From contig NZ_VFOW01000001.1 in assembly GCF_006716355.1 (NCBI RefSeq), positions 248,001 through 312,000 on the forward strand: DNA of 64,000 nt, in the 5' to 3' direction. Position 1 is the stretch's first letter. Each line of letters opens with the position of its first letter. The translations under genes and the position numbers were made by a program. This DNA is from Stackebrandtia endophytica. GTDB taxonomy: Bacteria > Actinomycetota > Actinomycetes > Mycobacteriales > Micromonosporaceae. Positions 37,824 through 47,699 of this stretch are shown piece by piece. The notes beneath the pieces were generated by a model. It did no database searches and had not been told where the DNA came from. It was given only the letters and a program-made list of their open reading frames with translations.

Positions 37824-38825
37824 ATGACAACCACTCACTCGTCCCGTTCCCTCGATGACCCGGTTCTGGCGGCACGCTCGTTGAGTAAGCGTTTTCGGCT
37901 CAGCCGGGGCCGCAACCAATACCTTCACGCCGTCGACGGCGTCGATCTCGACCTTCACCGGGGCACCGTGGTCGCGCTGGTCGGCGAGTCGGGCTCCGGA
38001 AAGTCCACCGTGGCGAGATTGATGGCGCAACTGCATCCAGCTACCGGCGGTTCAATCGAATTGGACGGTGAGTCTGTCAAAGTCAAGGGCGGCAGGCGAT
38101 TTCGGGCCTATGCCCGGCAGGTGCAACTGATACTGCAGGACCCGTTCGCCTCGCTCAACCCGATTCACACCGTTCGTTACGTGCTGACCCGGTCACTGCG
38201 CATCCATCATCCCGGCCTGCGGGGTGACGCCCTGGAGGAGCGGCTGGGGGAACTGTTGAGCAAGGTTCATCTGCAACCCGATCGGTTCCTGGAGAAATTC
38301 CCACACGAACTGTCGGGCGGGCAGCGGCAACGGGTGTCGATCGCCCGTGCGCTGGGAGCCCGTCCACGAGTCCTGTTGGCCGACGAGCCGGTATCCATGT
38401 TGGACGTGTCGATTCGGTTGGGGGTGTTGAACCTGCTGACCGAACTCAAGAACGAACTCAACCTGGCGATCCTCTACATCACCCACGACATCGCCTCGGC
38501 CCGCTACTTCGCCGACGAGACGATCGTCATGTACGCCGGGCAGATCGTCGAACGAGGAGACTCCGAATCGGTCACCCAACGACCCGCCCATCCGTACACA
38601 CGGCTGTTGATCGCATCGGCGCCCGATCCCGACGCACTCGGCGAAACCGCCGCCGTCGACAACGCCGGTGAGCCCCCCAGCCTCATCAATCCGGTCCCCG
38701 GCTGCCGATTCGCGCCACGCTGCCCGTCGGTGATGGAACGGTGCCGAACCGAGACCCCGCCGACGTTTCCGTTGAGCGGGAGCTCATCGGCCGCCTGCTG
38801 GCTGTACGAGGAGGGCACCCGGTGA
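37824..38825 (+). CDS. ABC importer ATPase (Opp/DppF type)
   Basis: A 333-residue ABC ATPase. Walker A is GESGSGKST (about 54-62), signature LSGGQRQRV, and Walker B VLLADEP followed by the usual DVS. The C-terminal oligopeptide-type extension has the cysteine-rich GCRFAPRCP box. It powers the import with its partner ATPase at 40816. ATG at 37824 is chosen at the start of the domain; the frame is open upstream. The stop overlaps the next GTG start by 4 bases. Confidence 0.92.
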   Translation: MTTTHSSRSLDDPVLAARSLSKRFRLSRGRNQYLHAVDGVDLDLHRGTVVALVGESGSGKSTVARLMAQLHPATGGSIELDGESVKVKGGRRFRAYARQVQLILQDPFASLNPIHTVRYVLTRSLRIHHPGLRGDALEERLGELLSKVHLQPDRFLEKFPHELSGGQRQRVSIARALGARPRVLLADEPVSMLDVSIRLGVLNLLTELKNELNLAILYITHDIASARYFADETIVMYAGQIVERGDSESVTQRPAHPYTRLLIASAPDPDALGETAAVDNAGEPPSLINPVPGCRFAPRCPSVMERCRTETPPTFPLSGSSSAACWLYEEGTR

Positions 38826-39802
38826 GATACCTATTGCGACGGGGTGCCTTCTACCTGCTCACCGCGTGGGCCGCCATCACATTGAACTTCTTCATCCCCC
38901 GGATGTTGCCGGGTGACCCGGTGCGCTCCCTCATCAACCGATTCCAGGGACGCATCAGCGTCGAGGCCACCGAATCGCTCTACATCCTCTTCGGACTGGA
39001 CGAGGAACGTCCACTATGGCGCCAGTATCTGGACTACTGGGGCAACCTGTTCTCCGGAGACCTCGGCCTGTCCTTCGCCTACTTCCCCACCCCGGTTTCC
39101 GACATCATCGCTCAGAGTCTCCCGTGGACACTGGTCCTGGTCGGCCTGTCCACCATACTCAGCTTCCTGCTGGGCACCATGCTGGGCATCTGGGTGGGGT
39201 GGCGCCGGGGCACCTGGGCCGACGGACTGCTTCCGGTGACCAACTTCTTCGCCGCGATCCCCTACTTCTGGATCGGGCTGCTGGCCATCGCGTTGTTCGC
39301 CGTCGTCTGGCCGGTCTTTCCCGCCTCGGGCGGATACGACGGCGGCCTGATCCCGTCGGCAACCCCCGAATTCATCGGATCGGCCGTCTACCACGGCATC
39401 CTCCCCGCCGTCACGATCATCATCAGCTCGATGGCCGGATGGATTCTGGGCATGCGCAACATGATGGTCACGGTGTCCTCGGAGGACTACGTGACGGTCG
39501 CCCACGCGAAGGGTCTGCCCGAGCGCCAGGTGATGATCGGCTACGCCGCGCGCAACGCGATCCTGCCCAACATCTCCGGTTTCGCGTTGTCACTGGGCTT
39601 CATCGTCGGCGGCACCCTGGTCACGGAGATGGTGTTCACCTACCCGGGCATCGGATACATGCTCTATCAGGCCGTCGGCGCCAAGGACTATCCGCTGATG
39701 CAGGGATTCTTCCTGGTCATCACGTTGTCGGTACTGGTCGCCAACATGCTGGCCGACATCGCCTACGCCGTACTCGATCCCCGGACCCGCCAGGAGGCAT
39801 GA
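38822..39802 (+). CDS. ABC importer permease (DppB type)
   Basis: A 326-residue membrane permease with six predicted helices and the DppB-type N-terminus ([31 protein letters not shown]). The EAA-like loop is [19 protein letters not shown] at 38822 overlaps the upstream TGA in a GTGA. With the DppC-type permease it forms the translocation path. The next start is 3 bases after its stop. Confidence 0.92.
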   Translation: MRYLLRRGAFYLLTAWAAITLNFFIPRMLPGDPVRSLINRFQGRISVEATESLYILFGLDEERPLWRQYLDYWGNLFSGDLGLSFAYFPTPVSDIIAQSLPWTLVLVGLSTILSFLLGTMLGIWVGWRRGTWADGLLPVTNFFAAIPYFWIGLLAIALFAVVWPVFPASGGYDGGLIPSATPEFIGSAVYHGILPAVTIIISSMAGWILGMRNMMVTVSSEDYVTVAHAKGLPERQVMIGYAARNAILPNISGFALSLGFIVGGTLVTEMVFTYPGIGYMLYQAVGAKDYPLMQGFFLVITLSVLVANMLADIAYAVLDPRTRQEA

Positions 39803-39805
39803 GAC

Positions 39806-40819
39806 ATGGTCACCGCCGTAGAACCCCCGGCCGTATCCCCCGGAACGGGCACGGGCCGACGATCACGACGCGGTACCGGCCTGATGTTCCTGCGAAACCG
39901 CAAGACCGTCACCGGACTGATCATCCTGGCCTTCTTCATCGTGCTGGCGGCCATCGGGGACGTCATCGCGCCATACGATCCGTCCGCGACCTCACCCGTC
40001 GGCCTGCAACCGCCGTCGGCCGACCACCTACTGGGCACCACGTCGCTGGGACAGGACATCCTGTCGCAGATACTGGTCGGCACCCGCGGCGTCCTCGTGG
40101 TCGCGTTTCTGGCGGGTGTGTTGGCGACGGTCCTGTCGGTGCTGGTCGGTATCACCGCCGGATACCTCGGCGGCACCAGTGACGAGGTGCTGTCGTTGGT
40201 GTCCAACATCTTCCTGGTCATCCCGGCGCTGCCGTTGATCATCATCGTCACCGGTCTGCTGCCCAGCGCCGGCGGTCTCACCATCGCCCTGATCATCGCG
40301 CTGACGGGCTGGGCCTGGGGTTCACGGGTGCTGAGGGCTCAGACGCTGTCGCTGCGCCGCCGTGACTTCGTCGAGGCGGCCCGAGCCAACGGCGAATCCA
40401 CCTGGCGCATCATCCTCTTCGAGATCCTCCCCAACCTCACCGCCGTCATCGCCTCGGGTTTCATCGGCACCGTCATCTTCGCGATGCTGTCGGAGATCAC
40501 GTTGGCGTTCATCGGCGTCACCAGCATCAGCGATTGGAACTGGGGAACCATCCTGTTCTGGGCGCAGAGCAATCAGGCGCTGGCCATGGGCGCGTGGTGG
40601 TGGTTCGTGCCGGCCGGACTGTGCATCGCCGGAGTCGGCACCGCCCTGACCCTAATCAACTTCGGCATCGACGAATTCGTCAACCCTCGACTGCGCAGCA
40701 CCGGCCAGAACGCGAAAGTGCTGCGCGCCAAGAAGATACGTGCCCGCGTCGGATTCACGCCGGTGCTACGCGACACGGCGGCCACCGCTGAGCCGTCGTC
40801 GGGAAGGGAATCGGCATGA
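39806..40819 (+). CDS. ABC importer permease (DppC type)
   Basis: A 337-residue permease with six helices. A cytoplasmic N-terminal region precedes NRKTVTGLIILAFFIVLAAI. The EAA loop is RRDFVEAARANGESTWRII. It pairs with the DppB-type permease. Its end overlaps the next gene's ATG by 4 bases (ATGA), a sign of tight translational coupling. Confidence 0.92.
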   Translation: MVTAVEPPAVSPGTGTGRRSRRGTGLMFLRNRKTVTGLIILAFFIVLAAIGDVIAPYDPSATSPVGLQPPSADHLLGTTSLGQDILSQILVGTRGVLVVAFLAGVLATVLSVLVGITAGYLGGTSDEVLSLVSNIFLVIPALPLIIIVTGLLPSAGGLTIALIIALTGWAWGSRVLRAQTLSLRRRDFVEAARANGESTWRIILFEILPNLTAVIASGFIGTVIFAMLSEITLAFIGVTSISDWNWGTILFWAQSNQALAMGAWWWFVPAGLCIAGVGTALTLINFGIDEFVNPRLRSTGQNAKVLRAKKIRARVGFTPVLRDTAATAEPSSGRESA

Positions 40820-41868
40820 ACGTCCACAGTAATCAGCCGGTGTTGGAGATCCGGAACCTCAGCGTCGATTACGGCTACGACGACACCGCCATACGCGCAC
40901 TGCGCGGCGTCGATCTGACCCTGCATGCCGGCGAGGTACTGGGGCTTGCCGGTGAAAGCGGGTGCGGCAAGTCGACACTCGCCTATGCGGCTACCCGGTT
41001 GCTACCGCCCCCGGGGCTCATCACCGGAGGCGAGGTCGTCTTCACCAGCACTCGCGACGATCGCCGATTCGATCTGCTGCGCGCCGACGACCGACTGTTG
41101 CGGGCCAGCCGCTGGGAGGACACCGCGATCGTGTTTCAGGGCGCGATGAACTCGCTCAACCCGGTGTATCGGATCGGGCGGCAACTCACCGACGCGATCG
41201 CGGCTCACCGCCCGCGGCAGTCGGCGGCCGAGCGGACCGCGCGTGCCCACGAACTGCTGGAACTGGTGGGGATTCCGGGCGACCGATTGCGCAGTTACCC
41301 CCATCAATTGTCGGGTGGAATGCGGCAACGGGTCATGATCGCGATGGCGTTGGCCTTGGAGCCACAGATCGTCATCATGGACGAGCCGACGACCGCCCTC
41401 GATGTGGTGGTGCAGCGGCAGATCATCCAGCAGTTGATGCGATTGCGCACCGAACTGGGTTTCGCGGTCGTGTTCATCACCCACGACGTGTCGCTGTTGA
41501 TAGAGCTGGCCGACCGGATCGCGGTCATGTACGCCGGTCAGATCATCGAGGACGCCACCGCCGTGGAGATGTACCGCGCACCCCGCCACCCCTACACGGA
41601 CGGTCTGCTGCATTCGTTTCCGCCGCTGCACGGTCCGCGGCAGGAATTGGGCGGAATCCCCGGTTCGCCACCGGACTTGATGGCGCTTCCCTCCGGATGT
41701 GCGTTCGCGCCACGTTGTCGGTTCGCGTTCGACCGATGCCGGACCGATCAACCGGTGTTGACCAAAACGGCACTCGGTGATGAGGAGCCGCACCGACGGG
41801 TCGCATGTCTTCAGCACGATCGCGACGTCACCGCCATCCCCGATTCGTTGATGGTCAGACATTCGTGA
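40816..41868 (+). CDS. ABC importer ATPase (Opp/DppD type)
   Basis: A 350-residue ABC ATPase. Walker A is GESGCGKST, the signature LSGGMRQRV, and Walker B IVIMDEPTTALD. The C-terminal GCAFAPRC box is the oligopeptide-type extension. It is the second ATPase of the importer. The operon continues after 112 bases to tetR, whose start region holds operator O3. Confidence 0.92.
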   Translation: MNVHSNQPVLEIRNLSVDYGYDDTAIRALRGVDLTLHAGEVLGLAGESGCGKSTLAYAATRLLPPPGLITGGEVVFTSTRDDRRFDLLRADDRLLRASRWEDTAIVFQGAMNSLNPVYRIGRQLTDAIAAHRPRQSAAERTARAHELLELVGIPGDRLRSYPHQLSGGMRQRVMIAMALALEPQIVIMDEPTTALDVVVQRQIIQQLMRLRTELGFAVVFITHDVSLLIELADRIAVMYAGQIIEDATAVEMYRAPRHPYTDGLLHSFPPLHGPRQELGGIPGSPPDLMALPSGCAFAPRCRFAFDRCRTDQPVLTKTALGDEEPHRRVACLQHDRDVTAIPDSLMVRHS

Positions 41869-41932
41869 TGTCGGAACGGATGCGGCCCGACGCGGCGCGC
41901 ACCATCCGATGACTGTGCCCGAGACCACACAA

Positions 41933-41952
41933 CTTACTAACCATTTAGTAAG
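41933..41952. promoter_or_regulatory. TetR operator O3 (before tetR)
   Basis: Half-sites CTTACTAAC and TTTAGTAAG separated by CA, a one-mismatch version of the O1 and O2 palindrome. It ends 28 bases before the tetR ATG. Suggests autoregulation. Confidence 0.8.
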
Positions 41953-41980
41953 TAGTCGCAATCGAAGTAGGCTTAACGCT

Positions 41981-42646
41981 ATGACCGATGCCAACGGGAA
42001 CGCCACGTCCACCCGTCCCGCGAAGGAGAAAGGCCCACGACAGCTACGTTCCGAACAACGCCGTCAGGAGATTCTCCGCGCCGCCGCCGCCACGTTCGGA
42101 GCGCGCGGCTACCGCAACGGCTCCCTCGGCGAGATCGCGGACCAGGTTGGCATCACCCACGCCGGCATCCTGCACCACTTCGGTTCCAAGAACCAACTGC
42201 TGTTGGAGGTTCTGGACTACCGGGACCAGGTCGATGTCGAACAGTTGGAGGGACAGCACCCGCCCGAAGGCCTGCCACTGTTCAAACACCTGGTCGACAC
42301 CGCCCGGAACAACACCCGCCGCCCCGGCATCGTCCAGACCTACGCGGTCCTGTCCGCCGACTCCGTCACCGACGACCACCCGGCACAGGACTACTTCCGT
42401 GACCGGTTCACCGGTCTGCGCACCATGATCGGCCGATCGCTGGCCCAGGTCTGCGACCCCGACGACATGCCGTCGGATTCCGACATCGACACCGCCGCAT
42501 CGGCGATCATCGGAGTCATGGACGGACTTCAGGTCCAGTGGCTGCTCGACGAGGACGCCGTCGACCTGCCTGACGCCACCGCGTTCGCCATCGACGCGAT
42601 CCTGTCGGCGCTGATCGCCGGACGCACCGGAGAACGCCTTCGCTGA
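41981..42646 (+). CDS. TetR family repressor of the beta-glucan cluster
   Basis: A 221-residue TetR regulator. The N-terminal helix-turn-helix reads RQEILRAAAATFGARGYRNG followed by LGEIADQVGITHAGILHHF. The C-terminal ligand domain is of the TetR_C_33-like kind, ligand unknown; a sugar is plausible but TetR ligands are usually small hydrophobics. ATG at 41981 is chosen at the domain start; an in-frame ATG at 41909 lies upstream of the operator. Three copies of the same palindrome in this cluster strongly suggest it controls GH64, the GH3-importer operon and itself. A hairpin follows. Confidence 0.9.
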   Translation: MTDANGNATSTRPAKEKGPRQLRSEQRRQEILRAAAATFGARGYRNGSLGEIADQVGITHAGILHHFGSKNQLLLEVLDYRDQVDVEQLEGQHPPEGLPLFKHLVDTARNNTRRPGIVQTYAVLSADSVTDDHPAQDYFRDRFTGLRTMIGRSLAQVCDPDDMPSDSDIDTAASAIIGVMDGLQVQWLLDEDAVDLPDATAFAIDAILSALIAGRTGERLR

Positions 42647-42648
42647 TC

Positions 42649-42669
42649 GTCTGACCAATCCGGTCAGAC
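42649..42669 (+). terminator. Hairpin after tetR
   Basis: An 8-bp stem GTCTGACC/GGTCAGAC with a 5-nt loop starts 2 bases after the tetR stop and closes the beta-glucan cluster. No T tract. Confidence 0.55.
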
Positions 42670-42802
42670 CGATGGCGGCAAACCAGCCGTAACCTGCTCA
42701 ACCCGCCCGTCGTTCCGGTTCGGCCAGGCGGGTCGAATAACCATCGGACATCGACACCGGTTAACCTGCTCCAGCAGGAGAACACCATCCCGAGGAGAAG
42801 CC

Positions 42803-43210
42803 ATGGCCAAGCAACTCAACCCTATGCCGTCTTCGGCGAAAGCAGCCCGACGGACCATATGGGTACAGGTGCTGGTGCTATTGGGACTGGCCGGGTGGGT
42901 CTGGTTCGGACACGAGAACCGTCACGACTGGATCCCGCCGTTGATCGCCGACGACATCTACCGCACTGCGGTCGGAATGGCGGCCGCCGCGATCGGACTC
43001 CTCATCCTCTCCGCCCTCATGCGATACCAGTGGCGGCTGGTCTGGATTCTGATCCTGTTGGCCCAGGTCGCCTGGCTGGCCGGTGACGTGTGGATCGGCG
43101 TCGACGGCATCAGCTGGTGGATCGTCGCCGCCTTGGCCATCCCAGCGGTCATCGTCGTGTTCGCACTGTTCGGGCGGGTGACCCGCCGCTGGTTCCACCA
43201 CTGGTCCTGA
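42803..43210 (+). CDS. Small four-helix membrane protein, unknown function
   Basis: A 135-residue protein with four predicted transmembrane helices (about 20-38, 52-72, 78-96 and 103-124) and short basic ends. I do not recognise a family. GAGGAG precedes the ATG. It is 27 bases upstream of a similar gene (165 residues) in the same direction; the two share the helix layout and a WIxxxxLL style and may be distant paralogues. Confidence 0.7.
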   Translation: MAKQLNPMPSSAKAARRTIWVQVLVLLGLAGWVWFGHENRHDWIPPLIADDIYRTAVGMAAAAIGLLILSALMRYQWRLVWILILLAQVAWLAGDVWIGVDGISWWIVAALAIPAVIVVFALFGRVTRRWFHHWS

Positions 43211-43237
43211 CGCTTCCATCCCGACCACAAGGACGTT

Positions 43238-43735
43238 ATGAGTTTCCTTTCGCCGTCTCGTTTCGGTGATTCCGCATCGCCCGCCAACCCGGTTCGCATC
43301 CCACGGATTCTCATGTGGATCCAGGTGGTGGTACTGGTCGTCACCGGCGCCGGGACGCTGAACACGATTCGCGTCCTTCAAGGATTGAGCGACAAGGAAC
43401 TCGTCGAGCAGACCGAGGGAATGCTCACCAGCCAGGCCGACATCGACTACACGACCGGTTGGATCATCACGATCTGCCTGTTCCTGTTGGCGGCGAGCCT
43501 GGCGTGGTGCGCCTGGAAGTTGACCACACGAACCCGCCAGATCCGCCTCATGACGGTCACGACAGAGGGGCTGCTCGCCACCGTCGTCCTGGTGACGATG
43601 CCGTCGCTGTGCAACCTGTTCCTGATCGTGCTGCCGGCGATCGTGGTCATCGTGGTGCTGTTCCGGGATCCGGCCAAGAGCTGGTTCATCGACACCCGCC
43701 AGCCGCCCGCGGGCGGAGCCGGAACGACCGACTGA
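43238..43735 (+). CDS. Four-helix membrane protein, unknown function
   Basis: A 165-residue protein with four predicted helices (about 25-45, 70-92, 103-120 and 122-142) and a disordered Gly/Pro C-terminus. No family recognised. It follows the previous membrane protein by 27 bases and is probably in the same transcript. A symmetric hairpin lies after it, shared with the convergent pdxS. Confidence 0.7.
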   Translation: MSFLSPSRFGDSASPANPVRIPRILMWIQVVVLVVTGAGTLNTIRVLQGLSDKELVEQTEGMLTSQADIDYTTGWIITICLFLLAASLAWCAWKLTTRTRQIRLMTVTTEGLLATVVLVTMPSLCNLFLIVLPAIVVIVVLFRDPAKSWFIDTRQPPAGGAGTTD

Positions 43736-43755
43736 CATTCGTCCATAGAGTACGC

Positions 43756-43789
43756 CGAAGGGCCGTGGAGTTCCCTCCACGGCCCTTCG
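43756..43789. terminator. Bidirectional terminator between the membrane-protein pair and pdxS
   Basis: A perfect 14-bp stem (CGAAGGGCCGTGGA and complement) with a 6-nt loop, between the stop at 43735 and the pdxS stop at 43811. Confidence 0.8.
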
Positions 43790-43810
43790 TGATCGTCTGC
43801 TGAGAGGCGA

Positions 43811-44719
43811 TTACCAGCCGCGCTTGGCGAACTGCTGGTTCTCCGGAAGCGTGTCGACGTTCAAACCGACCATGGCCTCACCCAGACCGCGGGATTCGCG
43901 GGTGACGACCTCGGGGTCGTCGTAGAACGCCGTGGCCTTGACGATGGCCTGCGCCCGCTTGGCGGGGTCGCCGGACTTGAAGATGCCCGAGCCCACGAAC
44001 ACGCCCTCGGCGCCCAGCTGCATCATCATGGCCGCGTCGGCCGGAGTCGCAATGCCACCGGCGGTGAAGAGGACGACGGGCAGCTTGCCGGCCCGAGCCA
44101 CCTCGGACACCAGCTCGTAAGGCGCGCGCAGTTCCTTCGCGGCGGTGTACAGCTCGGCGTGGTCCAATGTGCCGAGTCGCTTGATGTCGGCGCGAATCTG
44201 CCGCATGTGGCGGGTCGCCTCGACGACGTTGCCGGTTCCGGCCTCGCCCTTGGAACGGATCATCGCCGCGCCCTCGCTGATGCGACGCAGCGCCTCACCG
44301 AGGTTGGTGGCGCCACAGACGAACGGTACGGTGAACGGCCATTTGTCGATGTGGTTGGCCTCGTCGGCCGGGGTGAGGACCTCCGACTCGTCGATGTAGT
44401 CCACGCCCAGTGCCTGAAGCACCTGGGCCTCGACGAAGTGCCCGATACGGGCCTTGGCCATCACCGGGATCGACACCGCCTCGATGATCCCGTCGATCAT
44501 GTCGGGGTCGCTCATGCGCGACACGCCGCCCTCGACGCGGATGTCGGCGGGCACTCGTTCCAAGGCCATGACCGCCACAGCGCCGGCGTCCTCGGCGATC
44601 TTGGCCTGCTCGGGCGTGACGACGTCCATGATGACGCCGCCCTTGAGCATGTCGGCCATGCCGCGTTTCACTCGACCGGTACCGGTCGAGTTCTCATTAG
44701 TCGCCTGGTCGTTAGTCAC
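43811..44719 (-). CDS. pdxS: Pyridoxal 5'-phosphate synthase lyase subunit
   Basis: A 302-residue PdxS, one of the most conserved bacterial proteins. Family text includes [40 protein letters not shown] and [13 protein letters not shown]; the active-site lysines are in the KARIGH and GVIMDV regions. With PdxT it makes PLP from ribose 5-phosphate, glyceraldehyde 3-phosphate and ammonia. GTG at 44719 follows GAAGGAG. pdxT is not next to it but 12 kb away, across the beta-glucan cluster. Confidence 0.97.
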   Translation of the reverse strand: MTNDQATNENSTGTGRVKRGMADMLKGGVIMDVVTPEQAKIAEDAGAVAVMALERVPADIRVEGGVSRMSDPDMIDGIIEAVSIPVMAKARIGHFVEAQVLQALGVDYIDESEVLTPADEANHIDKWPFTVPFVCGATNLGEALRRISEGAAMIRSKGEAGTGNVVEATRHMRQIRADIKRLGTLDHAELYTAAKELRAPYELVSEVARAGKLPVVLFTAGGIATPADAAMMMQLGAEGVFVGSGIFKSGDPAKRAQAIVKATAFYDDPEVVTRESRGLGEAMVGLNVDTLPENQQFAKRGW

Positions 44720-44993
44720 GCTCGGCCGCTCCTTCGCGTACGTGAGGGATGATCAACGCCCTCAATCCTACGCAGGAGATCCACGCCACTCACCCGGCGG
44801 TGACGACTCGATTCGCTGGTCAGCCGGTGAGTTTCGCCACCCGTGCCCCACTCCCGTTCGATGGATCGACGACCCGGTTCGCCGGCGACCGGTGAGCACC
44901 ATGCCGTTGCCGACGTCACCGTCAGGGCGACTAGGCTGACGCCGATCACAAGTCGAGATCGGCGAAGTTCTTGCGCGGAAAGGGAAGCCGCCT

Positions 44994-47699
44994 GTGAAGA
45001 TCAGTTTTCTGATCCATTCGCTGTACAACGTGGGTGGCACCATCCGCACCACGCTCAGTACCGCGACCGCGCTGGCCGACCGGGGCCACGAGATCGAATT
45101 GGTCACCGTGTTCCGACGTCGCACCGTTCCGGTGTTCGCTTGGGATGAGCGGTTTCGGGTCATCGAACTGCTCGATACCCGGAAATCCGCCGAGCCCTTG
45201 AGTCCCGCCGACGCGAAACTGGCCGCAAAACCGGCTCGGGTGTTTCCTCGCAGCGAGGGGCGATACGCGCAGTACAACCGGCTCACCGACCGCCTCATCG
45301 CCGACTACCTTCGCGGCTGTGACGCCGATGTCATAGTCGGTACCCGTCCCGGGCTGAACGTGTTCCTGGCGAAATACGCGCCGAAGTCGGCGATTCGTGT
45401 CGCCCAGGAACATCTGTTCCTGTCCAAGCACGGTCGGCGGCTGACCCGGCGGCTCTACTCGGCCTATCGCCGATTGGACGCCGTCACCACGGTATCGGCG
45501 ACCGACGCACGGCACTACCGACAGCGTATGCCCCGCATCGCCGATCGCGTCGAACACATTCCCAACTCCGTACCCGCCACACCGCTTCCGCCCGCCGACG
45601 GCGAGCAACCGTTGATCGTGGCGGCGGGTCGGCTGGAATCGATCAAACGGTACGACCTGTTGTTGGCGGCGTTCGCGACCGTCATCGAGCGACACCCCGA
45701 CTGGCGGCTGCGGATCTACGGACACGGCAAACAGGCGGCCGAACTGCGTGAGCTCGTCGATCGTCTGGCGCTCAACGACACCGTCATGCTCATGGGCAGT
45801 CGACACCCGATCGACGCGGAATGGGTCAAGGGGTCCATCGCGGCGGTGACCTCGGATATGGAGTCGTTCGGGCTGACACTGGTCGAGGCGATGGACTGCG
45901 GTCTACCGGTGGTGTCGACGGCCTGCCCGTACGGGCCACCCGAGATCATCGACGACGGCCAACAGGGATTGCTGACTCCGCCCGGTGACGCCGACGCATT
46001 CGCCGAAGCCCTGTGCCGCCTGATCGAGAACCCTGCGCTGCGACACGACATGGCGACCGCCGGGCGTAAACGGGCCGCCGAGTTCAGCCCGGACAGTGTC
46101 GCCGACCAGTACGAGGACCTGTTCACTCGGTTGGTCGCCGCTCGACGGCGCCCGGTGGCACCACCGTCGACGCCGTCGGTGGAGGTCGTACGGCCGGCGT
46201 CGACGGTCGACTGCCGGTCAGTGACGTTCGAACAGCTGGAACTGACGTCGGTGCCGCCCGGTCGCCTGACCTGGTGGCGGGAGGACTCCGAGATCGCCGT
46301 GCCGGCACCGCCGGCCGGGGTGTTGTCCGACTGGTCCGAACTCGCCGAGGGTGACTGGCTGCTGCACCGTGACGGTCAGCCGGTGTCGGCGGGGTACATC
46401 GACAGCCGGGCACTGCTGCGAGCACCCGAGGAACCGCCGGGCACCGTCGTGGTGCCGTTCCCCGACAAGGGGATCTTCGGTGTCAGGGTATGGCGGCGCG
46501 ACCGGTTCGCCGAGGTGACGACGGTGCGCTGCGACGGCGAGGTCCTGACGGTCGGCGGGCAGCTGGTCGGGGCGTTCCCCGGTGACGGACTCCGCTGTCA
46601 CATCCGCCACCGAAAGCAACCCGAGGTGTCACACACCGTCGATGTCGACGTCGAGGCGTCGGCGTTCACCGCGGTCATTCCACTGGTGACGATCGCCGGT
46701 GACTCCCGGCCCGGTGACCTGTGGGATCTGTGGCTCGATGCGGGCGGCCGACAGACGCGAATCGCGAGGCTGCTCGACGACGTGGCGCACCGCAAGAGCA
46801 CGCAACGCCACCCGGTCACGATGGTCTCCCACCCGCGACCGACCTGGCTTCAGCCGTACTTCACCGTCAACAACGAACTGTCCATCAGGGTCAAGCCCGA
46901 CCCGGCGACGACGTCGTTAGCCGATGATGTCGCTATCCGTCGGCTTCAGTCGGTCCAGGAGGCTGTCGATCGCCGGGCGCAGCGGCTCACCGGGAGTGGC
47001 TCGAGTCCACTCCACAACCTCGACGGGAACACCCAACTCGTCGGTCACCCGAAGCGCCACATCACGGGACCACTGGTGTTCGCCGCGATGTGTCACGAAC
47101 AAGGCCGCGTCGTAACGGCCACGGGGAAACGCGGCGAGAAAGCGATTGGCGAACTCCTTGGCCCTACTGGCCTTGACACCTCGCAACGACATCGCGTACA
47201 GACCGATCCGGGTGCGCCCGTCGCGTCCGATCCACTCGACCAAGCCCTCCCCGACAACGGCGTCGGGACGGGGAATCAGGCGTTCGCCGTCGGACAGGGA
47301 GACGATGGCCTGGTTCGTCACCCGGCTCTCGAAGAACAGCCACTCCAGCACGGCCACCGAATCAGGTCGAGGGCCGACGCTGTCGAGTACTTCCACCAGG
47401 CGCTTCGCCTCAGCGTCATGCAACCGGGTGGTCAAGGCCGCCCGCCGACGACGCCACTCCATCCGCAACTCGAAGTCCTGAAAACGAGCGCTGAGAAACG
47501 GCACCGCGTTCATGGCCAAAGCCATGAAGCCCAGGCCCGCCACCAACGTGACAACTGTCCCGAACTCGCTCGAACCGACGAACACCGACACGGTGCCGGC
47601 TCCGGTCAGGATGACACCAAGGAGGGCTGCACCGACCCGCTGTCCGAAACTGATCGAATCGTCTTCTTCCTCGACGGGAGGATCACGGTGTACGGGTGA
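44994..47699 (+). CDS. GT4-family glycosyltransferase, long antisense-overlapping frame
   Basis: The first about 370 residues are a GT-B glycosyltransferase of family 4: FLIHSLYNVGGTIRT at the N-terminus, AAGRLESIKRYDLLLAA and SFGLTLVEAMDCGLPVV with the EX7E signature. Residues about 385-640 form a further domain of the kind found on teichoic-acid-type transferases in actinomycetes, so cell-surface glycan synthesis is likely. The frame then continues 260 codons to 47699 exactly opposite the next gene without a stop. That part looks like an antisense reading (rare-codon complements), so the true end is probably near 46915 and a stop may have been lost. The start follows a GGAAAGGGA site. Confidence 0.75.
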   Translation: MKISFLIHSLYNVGGTIRTTLSTATALADRGHEIELVTVFRRRTVPVFAWDERFRVIELLDTRKSAEPLSPADAKLAAKPARVFPRSEGRYAQYNRLTDRLIADYLRGCDADVIVGTRPGLNVFLAKYAPKSAIRVAQEHLFLSKHGRRLTRRLYSAYRRLDAVTTVSATDARHYRQRMPRIADRVEHIPNSVPATPLPPADGEQPLIVAAGRLESIKRYDLLLAAFATVIERHPDWRLRIYGHGKQAAELRELVDRLALNDTVMLMGSRHPIDAEWVKGSIAAVTSDMESFGLTLVEAMDCGLPVVSTACPYGPPEIIDDGQQGLLTPPGDADAFAEALCRLIENPALRHDMATAGRKRAAEFSPDSVADQYEDLFTRLVAARRRPVAPPSTPSVEVVRPASTVDCRSVTFEQLELTSVPPGRLTWWREDSEIAVPAPPAGVLSDWSELAEGDWLLHRDGQPVSAGYIDSRALLRAPEEPPGTVVVPFPDKGIFGVRVWRRDRFAEVTTVRCDGEVLTVGGQLVGAFPGDGLRCHIRHRKQPEVSHTVDVDVEASAFTAVIPLVTIAGDSRPGDLWDLWLDAGGRQTRIARLLDDVAHRKSTQRHPVTMVSHPRPTWLQPYFTVNNELSIRVKPDPATTSLADDVAIRRLQSVQEAVDRRAQRLTGSGSSPLHNLDGNTQLVGHPKRHITGPLVFAAMCHEQGRVVTATGKRGEKAIGELLGPTGLDTSQRHRVQTDPGAPVASDPLDQALPDNGVGTGNQAFAVGQGDDGLVRHPALEEQPLQHGHRIRSRADAVEYFHQALRLSVMQPGGQGRPPTTPLHPQLEVLKTSAEKRHRVHGQSHEAQARHQRDNCPELARTDEHRHGAGSGQDDTKEGCTDPLSETDRIVFFLDGRITVYG

